Shown: piece by piece, positions 23,911-33,364 of the stretch
How positions within the stretch are numbered: the stretch's first letter is position 1
How the letters are laid out: every line of letters begins with the position of its first letter
Program-made: the position numbers and the translations under genes
The notes under the pieces: generated by a model
What the model was told of the DNA's origin: nothing
The model's input: only the letters and a program-made list of their open reading frames with translations
Database searches by the model: none
Source of the DNA: Anaerolineales bacterium
GTDB taxonomy: Bacteria > Chloroflexota > Anaerolineae > CG2-30-64-16
Length of the DNA stretch: 56,806 nucleotides
Assembly: GCA_017882045.1 (NCBI GenBank)
Contig: JADGQF010000003.1
Location: 1 to 56,806 of the forward strand
Direction: 5' to 3'

Positions 23911-25122
23911 TCACGCGTATTCCATAAAACCGCGATGCGTCTTCACCCCAAGGTGCCCGGCGCGCACCTTGGTCTTCAGTAACTGAGCTGGCCGGAAGCG
24001 CTCACCGTATTGCTTCTGCAGCTCCTGCAGGCCGTTCAGCACCACATCGAGGCCGATCTCATCGGCAATCGCCAGCGGACCCTTGCGGTCTCCGTGGTAG
24101 GTCATGCCCAGGCCGGCGATAGTGGCCATATCGATATCATTCGGGGAGGCAATGTGTTCCTGCAGCGCCAGCACAGCTTCGTTGATCATGGGGTAGAAGA
24201 CGCGCTCGACGCCAAATTTGCTGTTCGGGTCTTTCGGGAACGAGGCGAGGATGGCCTGCATGGCCTCGTCACCTTCATCGCCGTAACTGTAGAAGCCCTT
24301 ACCTGCCTTCTCGCCCAGCCGGCCCACCTCGACCATCTTGCCGTACAGGACGGGGAGCGTGGCGCGCGTGCCATACTCTTCGTTCAGATACTTACCTACA
24401 TAAGCGCACACGTCGATACCCGTCATGTCCATGAGTGTAAACGGTCCCATCGGCATGCCAAAATCGACGAGAGCTGCGTCGATGTCCGTCATCGAAGCGG
24501 CGCCTTCCTGCAAGCAATACGTGGCTTCCCCCAAATACGGCATCAGCAGCCGGTTGACCAGGAACCCCGGACACTCTTGCACCACGACTGCCACCTTACG
24601 CAGCGACTCGGTGAACATCACCACGTCGTCGACCGTCTCCTGGCTCGTGTCCAGGCCGGGGATGATCTCCACAAGCTTCATGACATGCGCCGGGTTGAAG
24701 TAATGCATGCCGATCACCTTGGCCGGCCGGTCGGTAGCCGCGGCCATCTCGCTGATCGACAGGGCCGAAGTGTTGCTGGCAAAGATGGTGGTCTCAGGCA
24801 CGCAGGCCTGCAGTTCCTTGAAGACAGCCTTCTTGATACCCATTTTTTCGGGCACGGCTTCGATGACGATATCCACGTCGCCGAAGCCATCGTAGGTCAG
24901 CGCCGCCTCTACCAGGGACAGCTTGCTTGCCATTTCCCCGGCGCTCATCTTACCCTTGTCCACCCGGCTCTGGTAGATCTCCCGGATGGTCTTCATGCCC
25001 TTGTCGAGCATGCCCTGGTCGACGTCCTTGAGAATCACCGGCAGACCGCTGAAGCTGATCACCTGCGCGATCTCCGCCCCCATCGTCCCCGCGCCGATTA
25101 CGGCGGCCTTAAAAATGTACAT
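23911..25122 (-). CDS. 3-hydroxyacyl-CoA dehydrogenase
   Basis: 403 residues. N-terminal NAD domain with GxGxxG in VIGAGTMGAEIAQVIS; catalytic His-Glu pair region MHYFNPAHVMKLVEII; then VVQECPGFLVNRLLMPY. A second copy of the C-terminal dimer domain follows (about 290-403: NSKFGVERVFYPMINEAV), so it has the bacterial long form. Oxidises L-3-hydroxyacyl-CoA. Start at 25122 (MYIFKAAVIG) has AAGGAG six bases upstream; the open frame to 25140 is not needed. Confidence 0.94.
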   Translation of the reverse strand: MYIFKAAVIGAGTMGAEIAQVISFSGLPVILKDVDQGMLDKGMKTIREIYQSRVDKGKMSAGEMASKLSLVEAALTYDGFGDVDIVIEAVPEKMGIKKAVFKELQACVPETTIFASNTSALSISEMAAATDRPAKVIGMHYFNPAHVMKLVEIIPGLDTSQETVDDVVMFTESLRKVAVVVQECPGFLVNRLLMPYLGEATYCLQEGAASMTDIDAALVDFGMPMGPFTLMDMTGIDVCAYVGKYLNEEYGTRATLPVLYGKMVEVGRLGEKAGKGFYSYGDEGDEAMQAILASFPKDPNSKFGVERVFYPMINEAVLALQEHIASPNDIDMATIAGLGMTYHGDRKGPLAIADEIGLDVVLNGLQELQKQYGERFRPAQLLKTKVRAGHLGVKTHRGFMEYA

Positions 25123-25164
25123 AACTTGCTCCTTTCGCACGTGCTAAACGCGCGGCGCATTTGG

Positions 25165-26370
25165 TTACACTCTCTCGACCACCAGCGCCGCCCCCTGCCC
25201 GCCACCGACGCACAGGGTTGCCAGGCCGTAGCGGCTGTTGCGGCGCTGCATCTCATGCAACAGGGTGACCACGATGCGCGAGCCCGAGGCGCCAACCGGG
25301 TGGCCCAGGGCGATGGCGCCGCCGTTGACGTTGGTCTTATCCCAATTCCAACCGTGGCCTTCGTCGGTCATGCGCTTAGCCACTGCCAACGACTGGGCCG
25401 CGAAAGCCTCGTTCAGCTCGACCAGGTCGAGCTTGTCGTACGTCAAGTCGGCGCGCTGCAACGCCTTGGGCATCGCCGTCGCCGGCCCGATGCCCATATA
25501 GGCCGGGTCGACGCCGGTGAAGGCGTAGGAGAGGATGCGTCCCATGGGCTTAAGTCCCAGCTCTGCGGCGCGTTCCACAGTGACCACCAACATAGCGGCT
25601 GCACCATCATTCATAGGACAGGCATTCGCCGGCGTAACCGTGCCATTCTTCTTGAATACCGTCGGATAGAGGGCCGCCTTTTGCACGGTGAGGCCCGGGT
25701 TGATGCCCTCGTCCTGCGTAATCGACTCCTTGGCGACCTCCTGGCCGGCGGCTTTCTTGATGACCTCGACCGGCTCGATCTCCTCCTTGAACTTGCCCAT
25801 GCGTGTGGCCATAAACGCCCGCTTGTGGCTTTGCACGGCGAACTGGTCCTGCTCCTCCCGGCTGATATGGTACTGCTCGGCCAGGTTCTCGGCGGTGCCG
25901 CCCATCAGCAGGTTGCAGGTAGGATCGGTGAGCCCTTCCCACAACGCGTCGGTCAGCTCGCTGTTGCGCAGTTTCAGGCCCCAGCGAGCGCCCTTGCTGA
26001 CGTACGGGATGTTGCTCATGCTCTCCGTTCCACCCACCAGGAACAGGTCGCCGTCGCCGCCCTGAATCGAGTTGTAGGCGCTGGCAATGGCCTGCATGGC
26101 CGAGGCGCAGTTGCGCTGGACGGTGTAAGCGGGCACGTGCTGAGGGATGCCGGCATAGAGGGCGCTGACGCGCGCGATGTTGGCCGCCTCGGAGGGCATG
26201 CCGGTGTTGCCGAACACCACCTCGCTGATCTGGCCGGGATCGATGGCGGTGTCACGCAGGATCCGCTTCATGACGAGACAGGCCAGGTCATAGGCGGGGA
26301 TGCTGCGCAGGGCGCCCCCGAAACTACCGATGGGGGTGCGCACCGGGTTAACGATGACGACTTCCTTCAC
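25165..26370 (-). CDS. Acetyl-CoA acetyltransferase / 3-ketoacyl-CoA thiolase
   Basis: 401 residues. Cleaves 3-ketoacyl-CoA (or makes acetoacetyl-CoA). Active-site Cys88 in QRNCASAMQAI, His357 in GHPVGASGSR and the second Cys387 in CVGGGQGA. Complete thiolase length. Eleven bases after the regulator gene. Direction of use is likely degradation given the other genes. Confidence 0.95.
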   Translation of the reverse strand: MKEVVIVNPVRTPIGSFGGALRSIPAYDLACLVMKRILRDTAIDPGQISEVVFGNTGMPSEAANIARVSALYAGIPQHVPAYTVQRNCASAMQAIASAYNSIQGGDGDLFLVGGTESMSNIPYVSKGARWGLKLRNSELTDALWEGLTDPTCNLLMGGTAENLAEQYHISREEQDQFAVQSHKRAFMATRMGKFKEEIEPVEVIKKAAGQEVAKESITQDEGINPGLTVQKAALYPTVFKKNGTVTPANACPMNDGAAAMLVVTVERAAELGLKPMGRILSYAFTGVDPAYMGIGPATAMPKALQRADLTYDKLDLVELNEAFAAQSLAVAKRMTDEGHGWNWDKTNVNGGAIALGHPVGASGSRIVVTLLHEMQRRNSRYGLATLCVGGGQGAALVVERV

Positions 26371-26381
26371 GTAGACCTCCT

Positions 26382-27026
26382 CTATTTTTGATCCATCAAG
26401 CCTTGCAACAGCAGGTCAACCGTCGCCAGGCAAAGCGCCTGGCCATCCGTCCCCGGCAGCATGTTGCGGCGGATGGGGTGAGCCAACAGGCTGAGAGCAC
26501 CGTTCATCGCGCCCCAAAGGACTGCCGCCATCTTCCGGGGATCGCCCTGACCGAACAACCCTGAAGCCATGCCATCGGCTATGGCTTGAGTGACGAGGTC
26601 CAGGGCGTTGTTGCTCGCTTCGAGCAGCCGCTCCTGCTGTTGCGTGGAGGTACCTTGCTCGAAGTCGCCGCGATCGTAGGCATTGAGCAAGCGGAAATAA
26701 TCGGGGATGTTCTGCGCAAAATCCAGGTAGGCGTCCGCCATCGCCCGCAGTTTCTGGTCGGGGCGCTGTGTGGCAGGATTGTCACCGGCGGCCTTCAGTT
26801 GCGCCTGCAGCTCGGCCAACGCCTGGAGCAATAATTCAGCCTGGATCGCGTCCTTACTCTCGAAGTAGAGGTAAATGGTGCCTTTGCCGATCTCAGCGCG
26901 TTCCGCCACCGCCTCGACGGTGGTCCGGCGATAGCCCGACTCGGCAAAAGCCGCGCGCGCAGCCTGCAGGATCCCCTCCTTGCGCTGCGCCCGTTCGCGT
27001 GCCCGGCGTTGTGAAGACATAACCAA
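26382..27026 (-). CDS. TetR/AcrR family regulator of the beta-oxidation operon
   Basis: 214 residues from a TTG at 27026, which has GGGAG 7 bases upstream; an ATG at 27020 is the alternative (212 residues). N-terminal HTH AAFAESGYRRTTVEAVAERAEIGKGTIYLYF is standard TetR (the tail of the recognition helix and the Tyr-Leu-Tyr-Phe mark). The C-terminal half is a ligand/dimer domain with no named ligand, probably an acyl-CoA. First gene of the operon, 11 bases before the thiolase; a three-half-site operator lies 77-100 bases upstream, so autoregulation of the whole operon is likely. Confidence 0.92.
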   Translation of the reverse strand: MVMSSQRRARERAQRKEGILQAARAAFAESGYRRTTVEAVAERAEIGKGTIYLYFESKDAIQAELLLQALAELQAQLKAAGDNPATQRPDQKLRAMADAYLDFAQNIPDYFRLLNAYDRGDFEQGTSTQQQERLLEASNNALDLVTQAIADGMASGLFGQGDPRKMAAVLWGAMNGALSLLAHPIRRNMLPGTDGQALCLATVDLLLQGLMDQK

Positions 27027-27102
27027 GGCTGAACTCCCGTAGGTGAGCTAGCAGAGGGTTCCCAAAAGACGAATTGGACTGACAATGGAATGGTAGAGCA
27101 AA

Positions 27103-27126
27103 ACTGACTGGCGGTCAGTAACTGAC
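27103..27126. promoter_or_regulatory. Candidate TetR operator of the beta-oxidation operon
   Basis: ACTGAC (27103-27108), 5-bp spacer, GTCAGT (27114-27119), one base, ACTGAC (27121-27126): two overlapping inverted repeats sharing the middle half-site. A minus-strand promoter candidate, TTGACG (forward 27146-27151) with TATGGT (forward 27125-27130, spacer 15), places the start inside it. A further ACTGAC is at 27078-27083. Confidence 0.7.
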
Positions 27127-27213
27127 CATACATCATGGCGCGCCGCGTCAAAGGCCTGCCCGCGCGCCCGGCCGGCCGGCAAGCTTCTCCGCCAGACGAC
27201 GTGCGCGTGTGCG

Positions 27214-27243
27214 TTGCGCCACAACTACGGCTGATGGTACAAT
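27214..27243 (+). promoter_or_regulatory. mutL promoter
   Basis: TTGCGC (27214-27219), 18-bp spacer, TACAAT (27238-27243). Expected start near 27250, giving a 60-nt leader that contains the tandem repeats. It is back to back with the TetR operon control region. Confidence 0.6.
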
Positions 27244-27246
27244 AGA

Positions 27247-27298
27247 CGTACGCATGGCGTACGCGTGCGCACGGCGTACGCGCACGCACGGCATACGG
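27247..27298. repeat. 17-bp tandem repeats and hairpin in the mutL leader
   Basis: Units cgtacgcgtgcgcacgg (27258-27274) and cgtacgcgcacgcacgg (27275-27291), with partial units on both sides (27247-27257, 27292-27298). Within them GCGTGCGC (27263-27270) and GCGCACGC (27280-27287) form a perfect 8-bp stem with a 9-nt loop in the 5' untranslated RNA. Confidence 0.75.
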
Positions 27299-27309
27299 AG
27301 CGCCAGTCT

Positions 27310-29208
27310 ATGTCGATCCAGATCCTTCCACCTGATGTCGCAAACCAGATCGCCGCCGGCGAGGTGGTCGAGCGTCCCGCGTCTGTGGTCAAAGAGCTGA
27401 TCGAGAACAGCATCGATGCCGGCGCAACCGACATCCGCGTCGAGGTGCGCGAGGGCGGACAGCGCCTGATCCGCGTACAGGACAACGGCTGCGGCATCCT
27501 GGCAGCCGATACCGGGGCGCTGTTTCACCGGCACGCCACAAGCAAGATCAGCCGCGCCGAAGACCTGAACCGGCTGACCACACTGGGATTTCGCGGCGAA
27601 GCCCTGGCAAGCATCGGCTCGGTCGCGCATGTCTCCCTGCTCACCCGCTCAGCCAGCGAGGACGCCGGCAGCGTGGTGCGCGTCGCAGCCGGATTGTCGA
27701 TCGCCAGCGAGCCGCGGGGCGCACCGCCGGGGACGACGGTGACTGTAGAGCACCTGTTCGCGAACGTTCCGGCCCGCCTCAAATTCCTCAAGTCAGCCAC
27801 AACCGAGGCCGGCCACATCCTGCAGATCGTCACCCGCTACGCCCTGGCCTATCCCGAGTTGCGCCTCAGCCTGCTCTCCGATGGTAAGCTCATCTTTCAA
27901 TCGACGGGCAGCGGCAAGCTTTACGACGTATTGGTGAAGGCTTACGGCCTGGAGATGGCCAGGCAGATGCTGCCGCTGGAGACCGGCCAGGCGGATGAGG
28001 GCGGCGACGCCGGGCCGGCCGAGCAATACCTCAATCAACTGCCCACCAGTGTGGTGGTGACGGGCTACATCGGCGCCCCGGCCCTCAACCGCTCCAACCG
28101 CAGCTACATCACGCTGTTCGTCAACCGGCGCTGGTTCCAGGACACTTCGCTGGCCTACGGCGTGATCCAGGCCTATCACACCATGCTGCCCGTCGGTCGT
28201 TACCCGGTCGCGCTCATTTTCATCGAGATGGACCCGGCTGACGTGGACGCCAACGTTCACCCGGCCAAGGCCGAGGTGCGTTTCCGAGAGGGCAACCGTG
28301 TCTTCGGCGCGCTGCAACGGACCGTCCGCCGCACGCTGACCGATCATGCCCCCATCCCACAAATGCCTGGCGGCGACTCGCCCGGCTCTCTCAATGTGCG
28401 GCAACCTAGCTGGGATGAGTTGGCCGCCTGGTCCGCCCGGCACGATGTCCTGCTGGCCGCCGGCAGCGGGCACAACCCGCTCAACCACCACTCCGATGGT
28501 GCGGATAACGGATTGCCTGGTTCTTCGCAATCGCCCGCCCTGGGAGCGCCTGCGCAGCCAGACCCGGAAGCAGCCGGTGCGGCCCCCTCGCCGGACCTGC
28601 CGCTATCTGCGCCGAATATGATAGGGCGCAAGGTTCCCCTGCTGCGCGTGGTCGGCCAACTGGGCGCGATGTATATTGTAGCCGAAGGTCCGGATGGCAT
28701 GTACATGATCGACCAGCACGCGGCGCACGAACGGATCCTCTATGAGATGCTGTTCACGGATCACGCCCGGCAGCGCCTGGTAATCCAACCACTGCTGGAA
28801 CCGCTAGTCCTCGATCTCAGCCCCGAACAGGCCAGCGTTGTCGGCGGCGCGCTGGCTACGCTGGCCGAGTGGGGGCTGGAGGTCGAGCCGTTTGGCGGCG
28901 GGAGCTACCTGTTGCGCAGCTTGCCGGCCGTGCTGAATACGCAAAATCCACACAGCGCGGCGGCTGAGATTATCGATGGGCTGGCCCAGGGCCTCGATGT
29001 GGTTGGCGGCACGCTGGAGGCGCGCCTGGTGACCCTGATCTGCAAGCGCGCTGCCATCAAGGGAGGCCAGGTTCTTAGCTTGCTGGAGATGCAGGCGATG
29101 GTCCGCCAACTGGAGGAGTGCGCGTCGCCACGCACCTGCCCGCATGGTCGTCCCACTATGATCCACGTTTCGGCCGGGGAGCTGGCGCGCCAGTTTGGCC
29201 GAATTTGA
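27310..29208 (+). CDS. mutL: DNA mismatch repair protein MutL, endonuclease type
   Basis: 632 residues, starts at the ATG at 27310 (SIQILPPDVANQIAAGEVVE) with GGAG 9 bases upstream; the frame runs open 45 bases further, through the repeats. GHKL ATPase motifs: ELIENSIDAGAT, DNGCGI, TLGFRGEALASIGS. The linker (about 350-445) is Pro/Ala/Ser rich. The C-terminal domain has the metal motif DQHAAHERILYE (DQHA-x2-E-x4-E), plus CKRAAIKGG and CPHGRPTM, so this MutL nicks DNA itself, as in bacteria without MutH. No mutS in the window. Confidence 0.97.
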   Translation: MSIQILPPDVANQIAAGEVVERPASVVKELIENSIDAGATDIRVEVREGGQRLIRVQDNGCGILAADTGALFHRHATSKISRAEDLNRLTTLGFRGEALASIGSVAHVSLLTRSASEDAGSVVRVAAGLSIASEPRGAPPGTTVTVEHLFANVPARLKFLKSATTEAGHILQIVTRYALAYPELRLSLLSDGKLIFQSTGSGKLYDVLVKAYGLEMARQMLPLETGQADEGGDAGPAEQYLNQLPTSVVVTGYIGAPALNRSNRSYITLFVNRRWFQDTSLAYGVIQAYHTMLPVGRYPVALIFIEMDPADVDANVHPAKAEVRFREGNRVFGALQRTVRRTLTDHAPIPQMPGGDSPGSLNVRQPSWDELAAWSARHDVLLAAGSGHNPLNHHSDGADNGLPGSSQSPALGAPAQPDPEAAGAAPSPDLPLSAPNMIGRKVPLLRVVGQLGAMYIVAEGPDGMYMIDQHAAHERILYEMLFTDHARQRLVIQPLLEPLVLDLSPEQASVVGGALATLAEWGLEVEPFGGGSYLLRSLPAVLNTQNPHSAAAEIIDGLAQGLDVVGGTLEARLVTLICKRAAIKGGQVLSLLEMQAMVRQLEECASPRTCPHGRPTMIHVSAGELARQFGRI

Positions 29209-29222
29209 CGCTCGACTTTCTT

Positions 29223-29253
29223 TTGCGTCCTTTTATCTTATGCGTGTTATAAT
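29223..29253 (+). promoter_or_regulatory. Trigger factor operon promoter (extended -10)
   Basis: TGTTATAAT at 29245-29253 is a full extended -10. A weak -35, TTGCGT, is at 29223-29228 (spacer 19). Expected start near 29260, 45 nt ahead of the TTG start. Confidence 0.7.
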
Positions 29254-29305
29254 AAACCACTGGTAAAAAGAGAGCCTTTTTAGACAGAAAGGAGTTCGGG
29301 GCACT

Positions 29306-30730
29306 TTGACCGAGCCATTGACGATTACGACATCTCCCCGCGACGACCATCAACTGGATCTCACGATCCAGCTCGGCCCCGAGCGGACTGAAACAGCGTT
29401 ACAGCGAGCTGCGAAGCAGGTCGCCAAACGCGCGAACGTGCCCGGTTTTCGCAAGGGACACGCGCCCTATTCAGCCGTGCTACGCGCTTACGGACGCGAA
29501 GCCCTGCTGAATGAAGTTTTGGACGATCTGGGCCGGGAAGTCTACAGCGAGGTACTCGAAACGGAGCAGATTGAGCCCTACGCTCAGGCTGCGCTGGTAG
29601 ACGTAGAGATGGACCCGCTGGCCTTCAAGCTGACCGTGCCTCTCGAGCCCACCGTGGACCTGGGCGACTACCACACTCTGCGCCTCGAGGAGCCTCAACT
29701 CAACGTGACCGAGGCCGACGTAGACAAGGTGATCGAAGGACGCCGCAATCAGCTGGCCACCTGGGTGGACATCGAACGGCCGGCCGAGATCGGTGATACG
29801 GCCGTGGTGGACATCAAGGGCGACGTCGGTGAAGACTCCATCATGGACAACCGTGATTGGGAGATCAACCTGAAAGACGAGAGTGGCTGGCTCCCGGGGT
29901 TTGACCAGGCATTCGTGGGCATGGCTGCCGGTGACGAGAAGGATTTCACCCTGACCTATCCCGAGGATTCGACCTCGCGCTACAAAGGCCAGGAAGCTAA
30001 CTTCCACGCCACGGTTAAGATTGTCAGGGCGCACGTGCAACCCGAAACGAACGACGAGTGGGCCAAAGGCCAGGGCGATTACCAGGATCTGGCCGATCTG
30101 CGCGCCAAGTTGCTGGTAAGCCTGACCGAACAAGCCAAGGCCGAAGCCCAGTCCAAGCTCAACGACGACGCGATCCGTGCCTTGATCGAGCACGCGCCTC
30201 AGATGGAATACCCGCCCGTGGTGGTGAATGAAGGCGTGGAAGAAATGCTGCACGATCTGGAGCACCGGCTGAGCGATATCGGGTACAAGCTGGACGATTA
30301 CTTGAAGCTCCAGGGAACCAACGCCGCCGAGTACCGGCAGCGCATCCGCAGTCAGGCAGAAGAGCGGGCTAAGGGCCGCCTGGTCCTCAGCGCATTGGCG
30401 CGCGATGAGAAGATCGAGGTCACGCCTGAGGAGATCAGCGCACATATCGAGCAAATGATACCATCGGGTGTCGATGATAATCCAGAGGCGAAGAACTTAC
30501 TTGAGATACTGGGCGGTGAGCCCGGGCGGGAGATGATCCGGCAGGAACTGCTGACTGAGAAGACGTTAGCCCGCTTGCGCGAGATCGTGACCGGCGAGGC
30601 GACTGCACCGGAAGGCGAAGTTGCCGAGCCAGCCACTACCGAGGCGCCGGCTGCCGAGCAAGGGACGGCGGCGCCAAACACTGATGCGGCAGGACAGGAA
30701 GAGGGGGAACCGTCTGTCGAGAAGCAATAG
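29306..30730 (+). CDS. tig: Trigger factor (ribosome-bound chaperone, peptidyl-prolyl isomerase)
   Basis: 474 residues, slightly long because of a Glu/Ala-rich tail of about 40 residues (TAPEGEVAEPATTEAPAAEQ). The ribosome-binding signature is NVPGFRKGHAP near residue 45-55; the FKBP-type PPIase region lies about 150-245 (DTAVVDIKGD, WLPGFDQAFVGMAAGDEKDF). The start codon is TTG with AGGAG 11 bases upstream. It heads tig-clpP-clpX, a common arrangement linking folding and degradation. Confidence 0.95.
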   Translation: MTEPLTITTSPRDDHQLDLTIQLGPERTETALQRAAKQVAKRANVPGFRKGHAPYSAVLRAYGREALLNEVLDDLGREVYSEVLETEQIEPYAQAALVDVEMDPLAFKLTVPLEPTVDLGDYHTLRLEEPQLNVTEADVDKVIEGRRNQLATWVDIERPAEIGDTAVVDIKGDVGEDSIMDNRDWEINLKDESGWLPGFDQAFVGMAAGDEKDFTLTYPEDSTSRYKGQEANFHATVKIVRAHVQPETNDEWAKGQGDYQDLADLRAKLLVSLTEQAKAEAQSKLNDDAIRALIEHAPQMEYPPVVVNEGVEEMLHDLEHRLSDIGYKLDDYLKLQGTNAAEYRQRIRSQAEERAKGRLVLSALARDEKIEVTPEEISAHIEQMIPSGVDDNPEAKNLLEILGGEPGREMIRQELLTEKTLARLREIVTGEATAPEGEVAEPATTEAPAAEQGTAAPNTDAAGQEEGEPSVEKQ

Positions 30731-30766
30731 GTTCCCAAGATGGGAACCCGTTCCCAGCCTGGGAAC
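30730..30766. repeat. Two tandem hairpins between tig and clpP
   Basis: GGTTCCCA-aga-TGGGAACC (30730-30748) and GTTCCCA-gcc-TGGGAAC (30750-30766): two near-identical stem-loops, the first starting on the tig stop codon. There is no U-tract, so they are more likely an RNA processing or stability element than a terminator, and could set unequal tig and clpP levels. Confidence 0.75.
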
Positions 30767-30805
30767 CCCACGGGCCTGTGGCCCCCCCGCGAATGGAGTG
30801 AGAAC

Positions 30806-31436
30806 ATGAGTTCCCATCTAAGGATCCCGGAAGCGCTGATCCCGATGGTCATCGAAACGTCAGGTCGGGGTGAGCGAGCCTACGACATCTACTCGCTCTT
30901 GCTCAAGGAGCGTATCATCTTCCTGGGCACGGGCATCAACGATCAGGTCGCGAATCTGATCGTCGCCCAATTGCTGTTCCTGGACAACGAGAATCCCGAT
31001 AGGGACATCCAGATTTACATCAACTCGCCGGGCGGTGTCATTTACGCCGGCATGGCAATCTATGATACCATGCAGCTAGTGCGCGCCCCGGTCAGCACCA
31101 TCGCCGTGGGCGTAACGGCCAGCATGGGCACGGTCCTGCTGACGGCAGGCGCTAAGGGCAAACGTTATGCTCTGCCCCACGCCACAATCCACATGCACCA
31201 GCCCCTGGGCGGGGCGCAGGGCCAGGCCACCGAGATCGAGATTCAGGCCCGGGAAATCCTGCGCTTGCGCGAGGAACTGAATATTATTCTATCGCACCAC
31301 ACCGGCCAGCCGACCGAGCGCATCCAGGACGATACCGAGCGCGATCGCTACTTTAGCGCCACACAGGCCAAGGAGTACGGGCTGATCGACGAGGTTCTCG
31401 GCCCCGCGGCCCTGGCGCCAGGACTAGGTAAAGGCA

Positions 31437-31447
<11 letters not shown>
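30806..31447 (+). CDS. clpP: ATP-dependent Clp protease proteolytic subunit
   Basis: 213 residues from the ATG at 30806, with GGAG 8 bases upstream. Serine protease with catalytic Ser106 ([10 protein letters not shown]), His131 (HMHQPLGG) and an Asp in the [15 protein letters not shown] segment. YINSPGG and [14 protein letters not shown] are typical. Forms the double-ring chamber used by ClpX. The [11 protein letters not shown] stretch differs a little from the usual ASMGAFLLAAG. Its last 11 bases overlap clpX. Confidence 0.97.
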
Positions 31448-32729
<1,282 letters not shown>

Positions 32730-32757
32730 CGCGAGGACTGCTATCCGCACCTAAAGG

Positions 32758-32795
32758 GGCCGGGTTTCTGACGAAAACCCGGCCTCTTCTTTTTC
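32758..32795 (+). terminator. Rho-independent terminator after clpX
   Basis: GGCCGGGTTT, 7-nt loop, AAACCCGGCC, then TCTTCTTTTTC. Closes the tig-clpP-clpX unit. Confidence 0.9.
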
Positions 32796-32844
32796 TCTCG
32801 GGCAGATCGTTGCTGTCCAATCGGCAATCCGGCAGCCCGCTTCA

Positions 32845-32873
32845 TTGCATTCAGGGTGCGCATACGATACAAT
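32845..32873 (+). promoter_or_regulatory. moaC promoter, predicting a leaderless mRNA
   Basis: TTGCAT (32845-32850), 17-bp spacer, TACAAT (32868-32873). The start codon ATG begins only 8 bases after the -10, so transcription should start at or within 1-2 nt of it. There is no Shine-Dalgarno before the ATG. Confidence 0.65.
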
Positions 32874-32881
32874 GTCGAATT

Positions 32882-33364
32882 ATGAGCGAACTGACCCACC
32901 TTGACGATCAAGGCCAGGCCCGCATGGTAGATGTGGGGGCCAAGGCCGAGACTGAGCGGGAGGCGGTGGCGGCAGGGCGGGTGATGATGCGCCCGGAGAC
33001 GTTGCGCTTGTTGAAAGCCGGCAACCTGCCGAAAGGCGATGTGCTGGGCACGGCGCGCGTGGCCGGCATCCTGGCCGCCAAACGCACGTCCGAGCTGATC
33101 CCCCTCTGCCACCCATTGCTATTGACCCACGTCGCCGTCGATTTTGCTTTTGACGAGCAGTCGTCCGCGGTCGACATTCGGGCCACCGTCCGCTGCCACG
33201 GCCAGACCGGGGTCGAGATGGAAGCGCTGACCGCGGTCAGCGTGGCGGCGCTGACCATCTACGATATGGCCAAGGCAGTGGAGCGCGGGATGGTCATTGG
33301 CAGCGTGCGCCTGCTGGAAAAGCGCGGCGGCAGAAGCGGCGAGTGGCACAAGGATAGATCTTGA
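32882..33364 (+). CDS. moaC: Cyclic pyranopterin monophosphate synthase MoaC
   Basis: 160 residues, makes cyclic pyranopterin monophosphate in molybdenum cofactor synthesis, with MoaA (not in the window). Family stretches: [75 protein letters not shown]. Its stop TGA overlaps the ATG of the next gene (TGATG), so the two are translated together. Confidence 0.97.
   Translation: MSELTHLDDQGQARMVDVGAKAETEREAVAAGRVMMRPETLRLLKAGNLPKGDVLGTARVAGILAAKRTSELIPLCHPLLLTHVAVDFAFDEQSSAVDIRATVRCHGQTGVEMEALTAVSVAALTIYDMAKAVERGMVIGSVRLLEKRGGRSGEWHKDRS

Noticed and set aside
24010-26391. Long plus-strand frame of 793 codons.
   Set aside because: Antisense to thiolase and hydroxyacyl-CoA dehydrogenase genes; no recognisable domain.
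27247-27298. CRISPR-like short repeats in the mutL leader.
   Set aside because: Units are directly adjacent with no spacers and no cas genes nearby.
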